DNA of 64,000 nucleotides from Melieria omissa. Taxonomy: Eukaryota > Arthropoda > Insecta > Diptera > Ulidiidae. The stretch spans positions 15,043,032 to 15,107,031 of the forward strand of contig OZ020268.1 in NCBI GenBank assembly GCA_963971225.1, given 5' to 3'. Positions 1-11,928 of this stretch are shown piece by piece. The notes below the pieces were generated by a model, which was not told where the DNA came from, did no database searches, and was given only the letters and a program-made list of their open reading frames with translations. The translations under genes and the position numbers were made by a program. Positions within the stretch are counted from its first letter, which is position 1. Every line of letters starts with the position of its first letter.

Positions 1-331
1 GTTAATGTCGCCAATTCATACGCAACTGATTGCTAAAATTATAAAGAAAGAGAAAAATCTATTTTTATGAAAATGACTGAATGACTAACAAAAAGTTTAT
101 AACTTTGGCGTTTTTCTATTCATAATATAGCAGAATAATAAAAAACTTTACGGTTAAGGAACATTTATATTAATGGTTCTTCTTAATGCAATCAAGAAAA
201 CATTAAACCAAAAGTTTAACTTTTCATTTTTATTATTTTTTACAGGGGTGAAAATTTGTGTGAGGAGACCAGCTGCTTTCATTCATTGGCCCGAATTTGG
301 GATCTAGTTGATGGATTCCCTTTTTGTTCCT
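1..331. other. AT-rich non-coding DNA
   Basis: No frame resembling a protein and no repeat boundary was recognised before the TAGG tract of the neighbouring retrotransposon tail. Confidence 0.5.
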
Positions 332-1275
332 TAGGTAGGTAGGTAGGTAGGTAGGTGTGGCTGCTCCAGGAGGAGCACACTTAGGCCAGGCGGCTCATTG
401 TGATACCACATGAGATCGAGCATCAGATCGCTTACTCGTTAAACCAGTTGGAGCTATTAACGAAGCTAACCATAACCACTTCTCTCAAAATCCTATCTCC
501 TAACCTTTATATCCTTTCTGAACCAACGCAATGCCTCGCATTAATAGGGGTCATCCCCTGCGCGTTTGTGCGAGTCAAAAAAAAAAAGAAGATCTTCCAG
601 ACATCCGAAGAAGTTGCCTTAGTACGTCAGCCTTCTTCTGGATAAAGCAGGACAGTTACATAGGAAGGGAGGAATATTTTCTTCCTCTTCCTCGACCAAA
701 CAGCTGCGACAAAGTCGTTCGAAAACAGCCCCATCCTTTTTGCGTGGGTGCCGATTAGGCAGTGACCCGTAAGGACACCGATCATGGTTCCGAGCTGGGC
801 TCTGTTTAATGAGAGGAGTTCTTTAGAACGTCTAAAATTTAAGGTTGGCCAAAGTTGGCGCGCAAGGAGGCTTATGTTGCCTTCAACCCATCTAAAATGT
901 GTATCGTGTATAGAGCTCGTATGGGTACGAAGCTTACATGTTAAAAGAGCGACTCCGAGCGTGGTAAGTTGGAGTAACTGCTCAGTAGTACCATGTCTTG
1001 CGAGCTCGTCCGCTCTACACTTCCCTGGAATATCCCTATGACCTGGAACCCAGCATAGGCGAATTTGAAGCTGATTGGCAGTCTCGTTGAAAGATTTGCT
1101 AAACAGCTAGCTAAAAACAGGCTTTGATGTTATTTTGATCGCATCCAGAGCTGATTGGGCGTCCGATAGTATCAGAATACCAATCGTCGATATCCTGTTT
1201 GCCCTGAGCCAATAGGAGGCTGCGCAGATTGCTGTTACCTCAGCCTGGAAGACACTACAGTAATCCGGCCGTCGG
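332..1275 (-). pseudogene. Non-LTR retrotransposon 3' fragment (RNase H and C-terminal domain)
   Basis: Read on the minus strand, 1275 to about 960 encodes an RNase H domain: CSVFQAEVTAI carries the acidic E, LILSDAQSALDAI the central D, and LCWVPGHRDIPGKCRADELA the conserved H and last D. The usual first TDGS motif is missing, so the 5' end is truncated. A frame change follows SKPVFS. Downstream is the small post-RNase-H region around VLTGHCLIGTHAKRMGL, then a 3' UTR with the sense string GGTATCACAATGAGCC. The tail is a CCTA tetranucleotide run, seen as TAGG at 332-356 on the plus strand. This organisation fits I/LOA/R1-type non-LTR elements. The copy has in-frame stops and is dead. The clade is uncertain. 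Confidence 0.8.
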
Positions 1276-1439
1276 AGCTTTGAGGTTTAATCCTTCTGAG
1301 TAGATACCACTTTCCTTCTTTAATTTCCTTATACGAAAAGGATTTGTCGTGCAGACGTCTGTTGTAGCCATCGACCTCGCTCCAGATGGCTAATCTTTCG
1401 TCAACTCGAGACGAAATGTTATACTCAATGATTCACAAC

Positions 1440-1700
1440 TTATCCTAATGTATGGAGGTTTGACCCAAAATGAACCTCCTCCTACTCGCCAAGGTTGCAC
1501 ACTACGTGTTTACGAAGTCTCTGCATCTTTGAACAAAGCCTACACGTTTCATCCACAACAAGGTTTAGTCGTGCAAGTTGTTGTCTGAAGTTCGCATGTC
1601 CTGTTATAGTTACAGTGAGCCATGATGGGTTTCCTCCGTCTAAGCTAAGAACCTTTCTGCTCAAAGAAAGAATGGATAATCGGGAGGAAATGGTGCGGGA
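1440..1700 (-). pseudogene. Second minus-strand non-LTR fragment (C-terminal domain only)
   Basis: The minus strand encodes TVTITGHANFRQQLARLNLV followed by a Cys-rich stretch DETCRLCSK and KHVVCNLGE. This matches the TGH...C..C...H..C region that follows RNase H in I/LOA/R1-like retrotransposons. It duplicates a domain already present in the 332-1275 piece, so it comes from a separate, shorter insertion. Both ends are ragged. Confidence 0.6.
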
Positions 1701-1711
1701 AACATATAGGA

Positions 1712-2511
1712 GTCTGTAATGACAGCCAAGCTGCACTTAAGGCCCTGAAGAACGCGCGTGTTACCTCTAAGATTGTCCAAGAATGTAAGATGAAGCTTAA
1801 GTCAGTCGCGAGACGTAATAAGCTCCAACTTATCTGGGTTCCGGGACACTGCGGAGTTCTAGGTAACGAAACTGCCGATGAACTGACTAACTGTGGATCA
1901 GGTTGCACACCCATGGGACCAGAACCAATAATCAGCACAAGTCTAGCAGGAACCCTGGACTGGATCAAGTCCTATGTAAACAACCTACATAGAGAACTTT
2001 GGTCTAGCTTGGGAAGCTGTAAGACTGCCAAGTGTTATGTGAAAAGCCCGAACAGGAAAGCAGGGAATTTCCTCCAGAATCTGAGAAGGAAAGACCTCCG
2101 ACGAATGGTCGGGTAAATCACAGGACACAATCCATGGGGGCGACATATGGCCAACATGGGCATCATCGAAGATCCGACATGCGTGTCTTGCCTGGAGGAG
2201 GTAGATAGTACAGAGCACTTTCTCTGTGCATGTCCGGCCTTCTCTAGAAGGAGATTGCGCACGCTGGGTTCAGATGTTATGAGAATGGACAAAGTTCATT
2301 CCCTCGCCCTGTGTGATCTCCTGAGATTCATTAATGAGTCCGGGAAATATGCACAGGAGAATCCATAACTCCCTCTCCTCTTCCACCCACTTTCTCTTTT
2401 TCTTTTCCCATTCCCATTTCCTCTATCAACCTTTTCCCTGAGTGCTTGGAGTAATGACTTCCCTTAGGTTATTTCCTTGGCTCCCCTTCACATCCATCCA
2501 TCCATCCATCC
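1712..2511 (+). pseudogene. Plus-strand non-LTR retrotransposon 3' fragment with (CATC)n tail
   Basis: From about 1718 the plus strand reads NDSQAALKALKNA, then IWVPGHCGVLGNETADELTN, the central and C-terminal RNase H motifs of a non-LTR element. After a stop at 2114-2116 the same frame continues with ITGHNPWGRHMANMGI and a Cys/His motif (C-VS-C-LEEVDSTE-H-FL-C-A-C) up to 2368. The element ends in a CATC tail at 2491-2511. The 5' end is truncated next to an oppositely oriented fragment, so the tails at 332 and 2511 point outwards. The internal stop shows it is dead. Only the last fifth or so of a full element is present. Confidence 0.85.
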
Positions 2512-4335
2512 TGCTCAAAGAATTTTTAAGCTTGCTCACGAAGATCTGCAATTGGTTACTTTCTTCAATCTTTCCAGATAATTTTTTTGATTTTTTACTG
2601 AAATTTGTGCGGCAATAATTACTTTTAGAAAAAAAGCGCTTACATCAAAACATTCGACTATGAAGGATAAACACTTTTTGCATTCCGTAATAAAAAGCTG
2701 TAACTAAAAAATTAAGATTTGATACCTTAACTCATGTCACACATAAAACTTCTTTATACAAAACACATTCAAATGCTTGGTTTTTCACAACTGAATTCAG
2801 GTTTGCCAGCTGTCATGGACTCCAAAAGAATAAATTTTTTATTTTTTGATTTTAGCAGAATTTAGAACTAACAACTCTCAGGTCGATGGCGTCCATTAGC
2901 AGCAAACCACAGCGACCGGCATAGAAAATTGTATGGTTAGGAAATTTTGCGGTTAGAAAAACCTTGCAGCTGGCAATTTTCTAACTTTGACTCAATACAA
3001 ATTTTACAACAGACACAGACAAAAGTGAATAATTGAAAGAATGAATAAGAAAAAATAAACCTCAAAATGGGCACAAATATACAAACGGAAGGGCGAGGAC
3101 AGAGTGAACAGAAATGAAGCGAGCACATTACACTCAATTAATCTTAACTAGAAAAAGTGGCAAAAGTCAAGTTGAGTTAATCATAATTTCTGCACCGCAA
3201 ATTACTATTTCTCGCGCATTCTTGACGCCGCCGCCGCTGCTATCGCTGCGCGAATCGCGCCAAGCGTGTACCCACACGGAGCTGGCGGCAAAAGTAGGAA
3301 ATGCAAGCACATTGAACGCAAGAATGAAAGCCATGATGAAAGAGCCAAAGACAAGTCGCCTCCGCATGCCCGACAGTCACCACGAGCAAGAAAAATTAAA
3401 AATGACGACTGCGGGCAGCACAGAAGTGCTAAATAAAAAATTTCAAGTGAGTGCCATAAATTTTGCAGGCCCCTGCTCCAACGCCAAGCGCGACCAGGCG
3501 ATCGACTGGCCGCCGGCAAGGCGACACAGTGGTGGAGCGCCGGCACAGGGTGACGCAGGCAAATTAGCAACGCGACGCGAAGCCGCGCGGTGGCGTTCAA
3601 TGCGATATGAAATAAAATGTTCATTCATGACAATTAAAAAGAAATTAAGCTGGGCCCGCTGCAAGCTTTTTCGCAGTTTGTGAGTGAGATTTTGCATTTT
3701 ATGCGACAGCTGGCAACACCCACCGACCAGCTGGAAGATAATTTGCATTTGCACATTTTTGCACTAATTTCAATTTGGTTTGTGTTTGCAATAAAGACGT
3801 TTTCGATTCGTCAGACTGAGCGCTCAACGTTCGTCTGTCAATCCGTGCGCCGACAGTGGGGCAATCAAAAGCGATTGGTTGCCTATTAACGTTTTGTTTA
3901 TGTTTATGTGCCCGAAATTAATTTCCAGTCGGTTGTATTTTTTTGTTTTTTTTTTCTTTGGTTTGGGCAATTTTGTGAAATTCTTAATGTGGTTTTTGCT
4001 CGTTTCTCTGCACTTTTTGGCTTTCGAAATCCCAAATCATTTCTTTCAATTGTTCTATTAAAGTTTAATTGAGGTCAAATGCGTTGTTGGTGCGATTCAA
4101 CACACAACGCTGAGTTGAACGATGTGCAATGCGGTACGCTGTGAAAATTCGTGTTGTTGTTGTAAACGTAAACAAATGGAAAACTTTTATGGCAAACTCA
4201 ATGGGAAATGTATTTGAAAAGTATAATTTTTTAATTATGCTGACGCCACAATCTCGACCCAGTGGCGTCAATCCAAAGACTATAGAATGAATATTTTTTG
4301 CTATCTTTGGTTGTACAATTTAGTTAGTTCTTGAC
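2512..4335. other. Non-coding stretch, no gene recognised
   Basis: The longest plus frame (3114-3683, 189 codons) has no domain, skewed composition and a competing antisense frame, so it is not called. GC rises around 3220-3640. No repeat boundary was found. Confidence 0.4.
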
Positions 4336-4339
4336 TTAA

Positions 4340-5032
4340 GGCACTCCATGAAATGGTTTTTTTTTTTGCTTTAACCAAAAGATATAATATCCGAGAACAT
4401 TATTGCAAAGTTTCAAAGTCGAACTCTGAAAACTTTCGGAGATATAGTTCTTTTCATCGACGCACGCTCAGCCACACCAGGTGTTCCGAATAACTTTGGA
4501 ACGCGTTTCCTCATAAACAGGTTTTTTAGTCCGCCCACATGATAAAAAAAAACTACTGAACCGATCTACACGAATATATACTCTATAATAGATATTGAAT
4601 AGAGAAGTGCATGAACCTCGGAAATCTATTAAAAAAAATTTTTTTACTGTTTTTTCAATAAAGAAAAGTAAGAAAAAACGAACTTTTTGTAGTTTATATG
4701 GCTTTGTTGCTAAATTTTGAAAATGTTTATAGTTTTTGAGGTTCACGCACTTGCGACAAGCCTGCTGATTAATTTGATATATAATTTGTATGTTTCAGAC
4801 TTTAACTTCGGACGGCATCGTGTGGACGGGAAGACGTCTTTTTTTAAACCAAGCCTCGGAAGATATTCAATATGTTTGCCATTTTTAATTTTTTTGTATG
4901 TATAACTTTTTTTTTTAACTTTTAACTAATACCTACAGATGTTCCAAACGGATTGTTCCTGTCTCTTTCTTTTTTTGTACAGTAAAATACAGAAAATTGG
5001 TAAATTTTTTGAGCGTTTCATGGAGTGCCCCC
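4340..5032. mobile_element. TTAA-flanked MITE, TIR GGCACTCCATGAAA
   Basis: The 693-bp segment begins GGCACTCCATGAAA and ends with the inverse TTTCATGGAGTGCC plus CCC. It is flanked by TTAA at 4336-4339 and 5033-5036. A TTAA duplication with short inverted ends is typical of piggyBac-type insertions. No transposase frame is present, so it is non-autonomous. Unlike the other TTAA elements here, its left end does not begin CCC, although the right end carries extra C residues. Confidence 0.75.
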
Positions 5033-5036
5033 TTAA

Positions 5037-7274
5037 GCAATATGGACTCTGAGTCAGTGAGGACAAACCTGAAGACGATGCTCAAGCTTTCCAGATAATA
5101 CGAAATCAAATAACAAATTGTGTCAGATGATCAGATGGTTCTTTATGTATGTTTCTCAAGCATAGAAATCCATAAAATTAACACAACGGCAGAATATAGC
5201 AAAAGGTTATTGCCCAAAACCAACCAGAAATCGATTCGAATTGACAAAACTCAAGATTCGGTTTAAGCCGCTTTCTCTAGTCGATCTTACATTTTGTTAG
5301 CCAACAACTAACGGCACTTTTGCAGCAACAAATTTTGTACAACTACGAAAATTTGCAAGCAATTCGTTGCCATTTATGGCGTTACGCCATCGAAATAATG
5401 GAAATTTCGATTCTCGGGTGTGGTCAATGGCTTAAATGGTAAATAACGGAATTTTACTACTTTTCCTATGCTACTCATACAGCAGCAGTAGCAGCAGCAG
5501 CAACAAAAACAACCATAACATCAGTAACGAAAACAGTTGGTTTGACAGTTATTGCTGCCAAAGAGCGAAGAAAATGTGTTTTTCTGGCGATTAGCGGCGA
5601 TAGTAGGGCCACTTCTGGCAAGGAAAACATTAATGCCAACAACACACATTTCAATTTGTACTCGTTGCAAAACACGGTGCTTTGTTTGCTGACAACACTA
5701 AATAACAAATACGACACATGTTGCTGCTAATTACGATTTGTAATCATTTTTTCTTTTTGCTTTACAAAATGTAAAATATCAATAAAAAAATTTTAATACA
5801 AATTTAAACATATATGTGTGAGTGTGTGCAGCTACGCGGGTGGTACATGTGCCATGGCAAGTGGTTTCACAGCAGGGGTCGGTTCCCTCGCGGTTGCCTG
5901 CCTTCGCCCTCGACTAGGCACCACACCACAACGCACACTTGTGCATTGTTTTATTTGAAGCGATGACTTAACGTCGCACCAACCACTGTCAGTGATTAAT
6001 TTTACTTTATTTGAGCTAATTTTTATATTTTTTGCCATTCCATATTCCATCAACTACGCTTTAATTCAATAAAGCAATGCGTACAATTAAATGTTGCCGC
6101 AATGTTGGCAAAGTCCCCCAAATCGAGTGACGCGCACCCCAGCACCGCTCGTAGTTCTGCGAAATGTGCCGTTCCAGACTTGCTGGCGTTCTTTGTTTAC
6201 TTGGTTTACGATAACTTGTTGCGTTTTCTGCACCCTGCACAGCGCCGCCAGGTTATGTTCACTTTGGTGTGAGCTTTGCAAAGTGCCAAAGGTGGTCGTA
6301 GACGGAGGAGGAACAAAGCTTAACAAAGCAAAAAGGGTATATATTAATCAATAAGTCTAGAAAGCAAATCGATTGAGACATCTAGCTCGTCTATACACAT
6401 CATAGTTGCCAAAGTAGTGAAGATATCGACTTCAAATTTGTTAAGAATAGCACTGGGACTGCAGCTGAAAGTTGCTAAAACCACTTCCCAACAGTGTTGC
6501 CATGCACTAGCAATCATTTATTCATTATTTTAGCTGGGCATGGCACACTACCTTACTCCCTTTTACACAGGACAATCTTTTCATCTAACTTATTGTCACA
6601 AAACTTTGCAAGTTTCCTACAATAAATGTTTTACAAAGTTGTTAGGGTGCAAGTAGGTCGTTTCAGACCGACTGTAATAGTTTTATTTGTTTACTACTGT
6701 ACTTGAACGGTATCGCCGTTACCACAGTGTGCTACATTTTTGTTGCTTTCGTTGGTATATTGTGATTGATTTCCATTGTTCGGACAAGATTTAAAGAAAA
6801 ACGCCATAAAAGGCAAAAGCAACTGTGGGCGACTTGGCGACATTTGACGTAATGACACGTGATGCCGAAACGTACGTAATGGTGATAGCGATTTTCGTTA
6901 TTTCACAATGTAGAAAATAAAACTAAAATCGCCTTGCTCGAACTACGCACTTTTCATAAGGAATATCTTATCTCACCTGCTGCTCAGCGTTGAGTCTATT
7001 ATTGGAAATCGTATCATTCATTTTGGCTGCACAGCACACCTACACACCTTTACAAAGTACTTATGAGTAGATTAAAGTTTAAAAATTCGACAGCCTCAAA
7101 TTAATTGCGGTGTGGATCCGTGCGAATTACCCGATTAAGCGTAAATTTCGAGCTTATTCAATAAATGCTCTCGTGAGTCATGTACGCTGTGAAAATCCCA
7201 AAATATAATCGAAAAATTATGCGTTAAATTCCAGCAGAAACCACCAGCACTTTGTGGTATACAATATACAAATA
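5037..7274. other. Non-coding stretch with a CAG microsatellite
   Basis: A short CAG/CAA tract lies at 5480-5510. The region from 5820 to 6330 is GC-richer. No protein domain or insertion boundary was recognised. Confidence 0.4.
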
Positions 7275-7575
7275 TATAAAGGGTGTGCACTCCAAAATCG
7301 GGACACTTTTTTTCTGATACAAAAATTAAACGAAGTAAACTAGATTTTTTTTTATAATTTTTTTCTACTCTTCGATCTTTAAGGTATGTATTTCTAATTT
7401 TTTTAACTATCGACCAGTAGTTTTCGATAGGGCGGAGTTCCGAGCTGTAAGGCGGATTAAAATCGCGCTGTACATATTCGATCCCATTCTCTTCATACCA
7501 CAGCAAAGTTTCCCTGGAGTAGTGGTAAGTAGCCAAGTCAGGACAAAACAACGGCTTTGATGTGTGGCGCCACAT

Positions 7576-8002
7576 AGGATTTTGAGTTGTCTTCTGCTAA
7601 GAAGTATGGCAGATTTGGCTCGTTTTGTGTTAAAGTTAAGGAATCTTTTCGAATTTCGAAGACCCTCAATATTATTCCAGTATTTTTGTTTTTGTCTCTG
7701 GATCGACTTGTGAATGTCCTGTTTTAGGTCGGTTTTACCGAATCCAAACATCGGGCCCGGCCCTATGAATGGGCTTTCTGCACCGTTTTTTGCTTGTGTA
7801 TCTGCCCTTTCGTTGCCATTATGGCACTCATGCCCAGGAATCCAGACACAGTACAACCCTGTTCTGGGTCCCTAGGGCGTTGAGTTCCTTGTGGCATTCA
7901 AGCAGCATTTTTAATGTGTAGGAGTAGCTGTCTAGGATTGACAGCTTTTAGGACTGACAGGCTATCCGAAAGTATAGTGAATACTGAAGATGGGATTCAT
8001 AT
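7576..8002 (-). pseudogene. Non-LTR RNase H fragment inside the DD37E element
   Basis: The minus strand encodes SSVFTILSDSLSVLKAV (central D of RNase H) and, after a frame change, YCVWIPGHECHNGNERADTQ (conserved H and last D), followed by a Trp/Arg-rich region ending near SRRQLKILCGATH. It lies between the outer inverted repeats, replacing part of the transposase, and is itself interrupted by the LTR at 8003. Frame changes show decay. Confidence 0.7.
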
Positions 8003-8436
8003 TGTTACGAAAATCCAAGTTTGTTTTCCAAGGTTCGTTTTGATTGTGTTTGAAAATAAAACAACTTCAATTATTCAGCGCAAAACGCAGTCAGAAACCA
8101 ACTATCACTTTATTTAAAAATGTACAATTGTTCTACTTTACACTACTACTATTGCATGTTTCCCCATTGCTTGCTCAACACAGACTCCACCCCTTGCGCT
8201 GTTGCTTTTATACTAGTTTTCTTATTGCGCCAAAGTTTCTAGCACATTCCAGTTGTACTTTCTATATCGATTGTTCTAGCAAAGTTCATTACCTTTCGCG
8301 AACCATCCTTGCCATATCGGACTATCCAAGCGAATTATACCAAATTTGCCATACTTCAAAGTGCATGCCTAAAAGTATGCTTGGAAAAGCATTCGTGCAT
8401 AGAAAAGCATTCAGCACAGAGTGCCTTATCGTTTCA
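8003..8436 (-). mobile_element. Probable solo LTR (434 bp)
   Basis: Read on the minus strand the segment starts TGAAACGA and ends TCGTAACA, a short imperfect inverted pair. It contains TATAAAAGC at 8222-8214 and AATAAA at 8114-8109, in the order expected for U3-R-U5. The four bases ATAT flank it at 7999-8002 and 8437-8440, consistent with a target duplication. No internal gag or pol is present, so it is a solo LTR, probably Ty3/gypsy-like. Family assignment is inference. Confidence 0.6.
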
Positions 8437-8646
8437 ATATTGTGTTCGTGCAAGATTCGTTTTCTACGTTCGTATTCGTTTGCCATTTTTTTGCTAATAA
8501 AACGGGTTTTGAAAATTTTTTTTAATTGAACATTAAAAACCAAGTCATGGAGTACTTACATCTGGAATTTTACTTTTCAAAGAGTTTTATTTTAAAAGAT
8601 ACAGGGGTTTTAAAGTGTCCCGATTTTGGTGTGCAGATCCTTTATA

Positions 8647-11574
8647 ATTGAACATAAAAGTATATTAAAGATTTAAGTCAGACGCGTGAGAGAAATTGGG
8701 CGATTGTTTGATGCGAAAGGCGGAAGACAATAGCAAAGATATAAACTAGGAGCTGGAAGGACCAAATCGAGAAAGCTTTGCACTACTGAACAATGCAGAC
8801 GTAAAGCAGAAACGCCTAAAAGGAGACTAGGCGGCTTATTTAAATTCATAATCGAGTTCTTAAGGCCAATTAAATATTTATTAACACCTTTCACAGGTTG
8901 TCCATGCTGTGAAACATAACACTGAGACGGTACCAGAGTCTATGGCAATGCAAACCTATTCTTTAGCAGCAAATAGCCTTGGAAGCTGTCAAACCTGCAT
9001 AAACATTCTCAGACGAAGAGAATATGTCTACAAGTAGTTAATGTATAAACTCAGAATAAATCTACTTTTTTCCCATTTTTTTTTTTTTATTTTCAGTTTT
9101 CACAAAATTCACTTAATGTCCGCTTTATAGACATTGCATTTATTCAAATCATTTAATTTTTTCATAACATTTACTTGTCTTGATTTAATGGTACAAACCT
9201 AATTGCCAACTTGTTGACAATAAGCCATTAAGAGCTTTAAGCACCTCAAGAGCTCCTTGCCAAAACGTCAGCTACTAAAACCAAATTAGATGGCAAGCCA
9301 CTAAAAACAAGTTATTAATGTACAGATTTTCCACTCGTAAAAATATTCGTACACAACAAAACGCCAAAGAAGCATGAAATCTGCGCGAAAAGCTCATAAA
9401 GATTTCATAAACATGAACACAATATCAGATACGAAATGCGAGCAAAAAACTGTGCTGAAGAGAGAACTGAAAAAAAACGACCACAATCGGAAAGGCAAAA
9501 GTGGAAAATGAAAACCAACTGTTGCTCTAGTTTTACTCCTTTTGGCGCCGCAGCTGCCCTAACCTTACACATTGCCTCTTCACTGTCTGCACTGAAGCAC
9601 ACACATACAAAAGTACTGTCTATGTGTGTGTGTGTGTGTGTGTATAAAAAGTAAAACAAAATTGAAATTATCAAAAGGAAACAACTTAAAAGTCATAAAT
9701 ACAAACATATACAACACAGTACAGCTTGTAGGGGAGTGTGGGATGGCTCTGGCATTGTCACATTTTTTGTAATCATTTTTTTTTTTAATAATTTTACAAA
9801 ATCAATCAATCAATTGTTAAAAAATAATAATGACACAAGAGATAATGATGGCATAAATTTTGTGAGTCACACGAACTCCCTAAAAATAACTTTTCAATGA
9901 CCTTTGACATTTTCGTTAATTCAACTACTTTTGCTATTGAAAAATTATAGTAAAAATTAGGCCTTTTATAACTTTGCCGGCACGACCCACTCTCCGCTGC
10001 GACAATTAATGAAGTGCGCGCAGAAAGGACAGGCGGCTCGGGTCGCGTACGCTACGCCGCTGTGCGATATTGCATCATCATGGCAGTAAATTGCTGAAAA
10101 GCCTCAAATGGACAGAAAGAAAGACAAGCGAAAAACCCCAAAGCGAAGCACTGAAAAAAAGTTGCAAACAAAAGCAGAAAAGCGAGAGCAATGAAACAGC
10201 TGAAGCCATGCCGCAGATACGGAAACGCGCCGTAACGCTCCCTGCAAATGTGAGCGTGAAATATCAACTGTGAGTGGCTTCAGCGGGCAACTCAAAGGAA
10301 AAGCGGGCAAAACAGCTGGCAGAAAAAAACCAAAACTTAAAAAACAAAAACAAAAAAGTCTGGGTGGGAGGGGCCGACAGGAAGCTGAACAGTCAGCAAA
10401 AGCAGAACTGGAGGATAAGAAGCAGAAACAGCAGCGCAGCAGAAAAGCTACAACAAAAACCATATGAAATCGCTTGATTTAGCGAAAAAGCAGCAGAGAA
10501 AAACGCAACAACAACAACAACATGCAAAGAGACAAAAAAATAAAAACTTTGATGAAATCAAGAAATGTGCAAAGTAATCATTAAAATCGCATCAGCAGCA
10601 GTTGCTGCTGCCAACGAATCGTGGCAGCTGTTGTTGTTGTTGCTGGCAACTGCTCTTCATTGTTGTTGTTGTTGTTATTTTACATTTTATGCAAATCATA
10701 AAATATATGATTGTGGCGCCGCCGTCAACCTGCCGCCGCCGCAACGCCTGCAATCGAGGCGACAGCATCTGCTCTCGATTTCCGCGCGACACGCTTACGA
10801 AATTGGTTGTTGCTGTTTTTTCGCTGTCGCTGCTACTTTGGCAATTTTTCTCCAGCACCACTGACGCCACCGACCGATTTGGCGCTTTAAGTGGAGCAGT
10901 TTTTTAGTTTTGCGAGCTGATCGAAAATCAAAAAATCTCGACTGCTCAACACAAAGTTGAGTTGGCCATCGATGTGTGTTGCCATCGGTTTCGCAATGCG
11001 TTCGACTTGCAGATAATCCACTCTGACTGACTGATTCACTTGGAGCACATAAAGCGTGCTTTTGTTGCTGTTGCTCGCTTTGAGCTTCCGTCTTGCATCA
11101 AATTGCAAGAACATTTGATTTCGTTTGTTTGGCATTTTTGCGCTAATCTGTGCGGTCGCTGCTGCAACGCTTTCGCTTGAACTCAACTGAAACGTGTTGT
11201 TGACGCGGCGTGCGGATAAAATTCACTTTAATGATAAAGAGGTCATTTGTTGTGCAAGAGCAGCCGCACTTGTTGCCAATTCTCAGTCGAGAGATGTTTG
11301 ATTGAGAGATTTGTGAGAAGAATTGAGGTTATGAGCAGTGTGCTTATTCGACGCTGTAATGCGAATTATTAACCGTCCGTCCGGGTGCAATTGGACTTGG
11401 AGGCCAACCAAACACACTAACTCGTTCAGTCTGTTTAATTGGGTAAAAAGAATTGCTTTCTTTAGATCATAAAAAAGGCTGCTTTGCCAGTGTTTTAACT
11501 TGAAAGTGATGAACTTGAATTGATTGAATTCTTATGTACTTAATAACAGATCAGGTTCAGGACCTTCTCGTTAT
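8647..11574. other. Non-coding stretch with TG and CAA tracts
   Basis: A (TG)n tract occupies 9623-9643 and CAA/TTG runs occur at 10506-10521 and 10630-10676. The 10000-11280 part is GC-richer, with several overlapping low-complexity frames on both strands, none with a domain. No gene is called. Confidence 0.4.
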
Positions 11575-11810
11575 CGTTTTTTTTTTATATATTGTGCCTA
11601 TCCAAATCAGTTTCGAAAGTATAAGAGATATTTGTTTATTGCATGTATTCAGTTGGAAAATATTAATTTTTATTTTTAGTTATTTTTATTTATTTTTATT
11701 TATTTTTTTATATATGTATTGTGCCTTTCGAAATCAGATTCGAAAGTATAAGAGATATTTTTTTATTACATGTATTCAGTTGGAAAAGATTTATTTTTGT
11801 TTTTGTCAAT
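11575..11810. repeat. Tandem duplication, ~127-bp unit, two copies
   Basis: The string beginning ATTGTGCC at 11591 recurs at 11718. Both copies continue with CGAAAGTATAAGAGATATTT and end near ATTCAGTTGGAAAA, with only scattered differences. Confidence 0.8.
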
Positions 11811-11832
11811 CGACTTTGTCATTGGCTCATCC

Positions 11833-11928
11833 CAGAGGCGGATTCAAAAAAAATAAAAATATAAAAATAAAAACCCTAATATTTCGGGAGATTTTAACCC
11901 CCAAAACCACCTCCTTAATCCGCCACTC
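11833..11928. mobile_element. hAT-like MITE remnant, GGCGGAT termini
   Basis: The left end reads CAGAGGCGGATTC and the right end inverse reads GAGTGGCGGATTAAGGAGG. The interior TTTTGGGGG...CCCGAAATATT (minus orientation) matches the hAT-like elements at 34989 and 54939. The flanking 8-mers do not match, so the ends or site have diverged. Confidence 0.55.

Larger units (their letters stand above)
7277..8644 (-). mobile_element. Dead DD37E-type Tc1/mariner element, invaded by later insertions
   Basis: The ends share a ~34-bp inverted repeat, including CCAAAATCGGGACACTTT at 7292-7309 and its inverse near 8612-8629. TA lies outside both ends, as expected for Tc1/mariner. On the minus strand, 7549-7400 encodes the catalytic C-terminus: PDLATYHYSRE supplies the second D, and NPPYSSELRPIENYW supplies the final E. 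Exactly 37 residues separate them, which is a DD37E signature. The catalytic domain upstream of PDLA is replaced by a non-LTR fragment, and a possible N-terminal piece survives near 8540. The copy cannot encode transposase. Confidence 0.75.

Noticed and set aside
3114..3683. 189-codon plus-strand open frame
   Set aside because: No recognisable domain or motif, and long antisense frames overlap it; GC-rich DNA gives long frames by chance.
3805..3850. Initiator-like TCAGACT motif
   Set aside because: No TATA box or downstream promoter element at the expected distance, and no gene follows.
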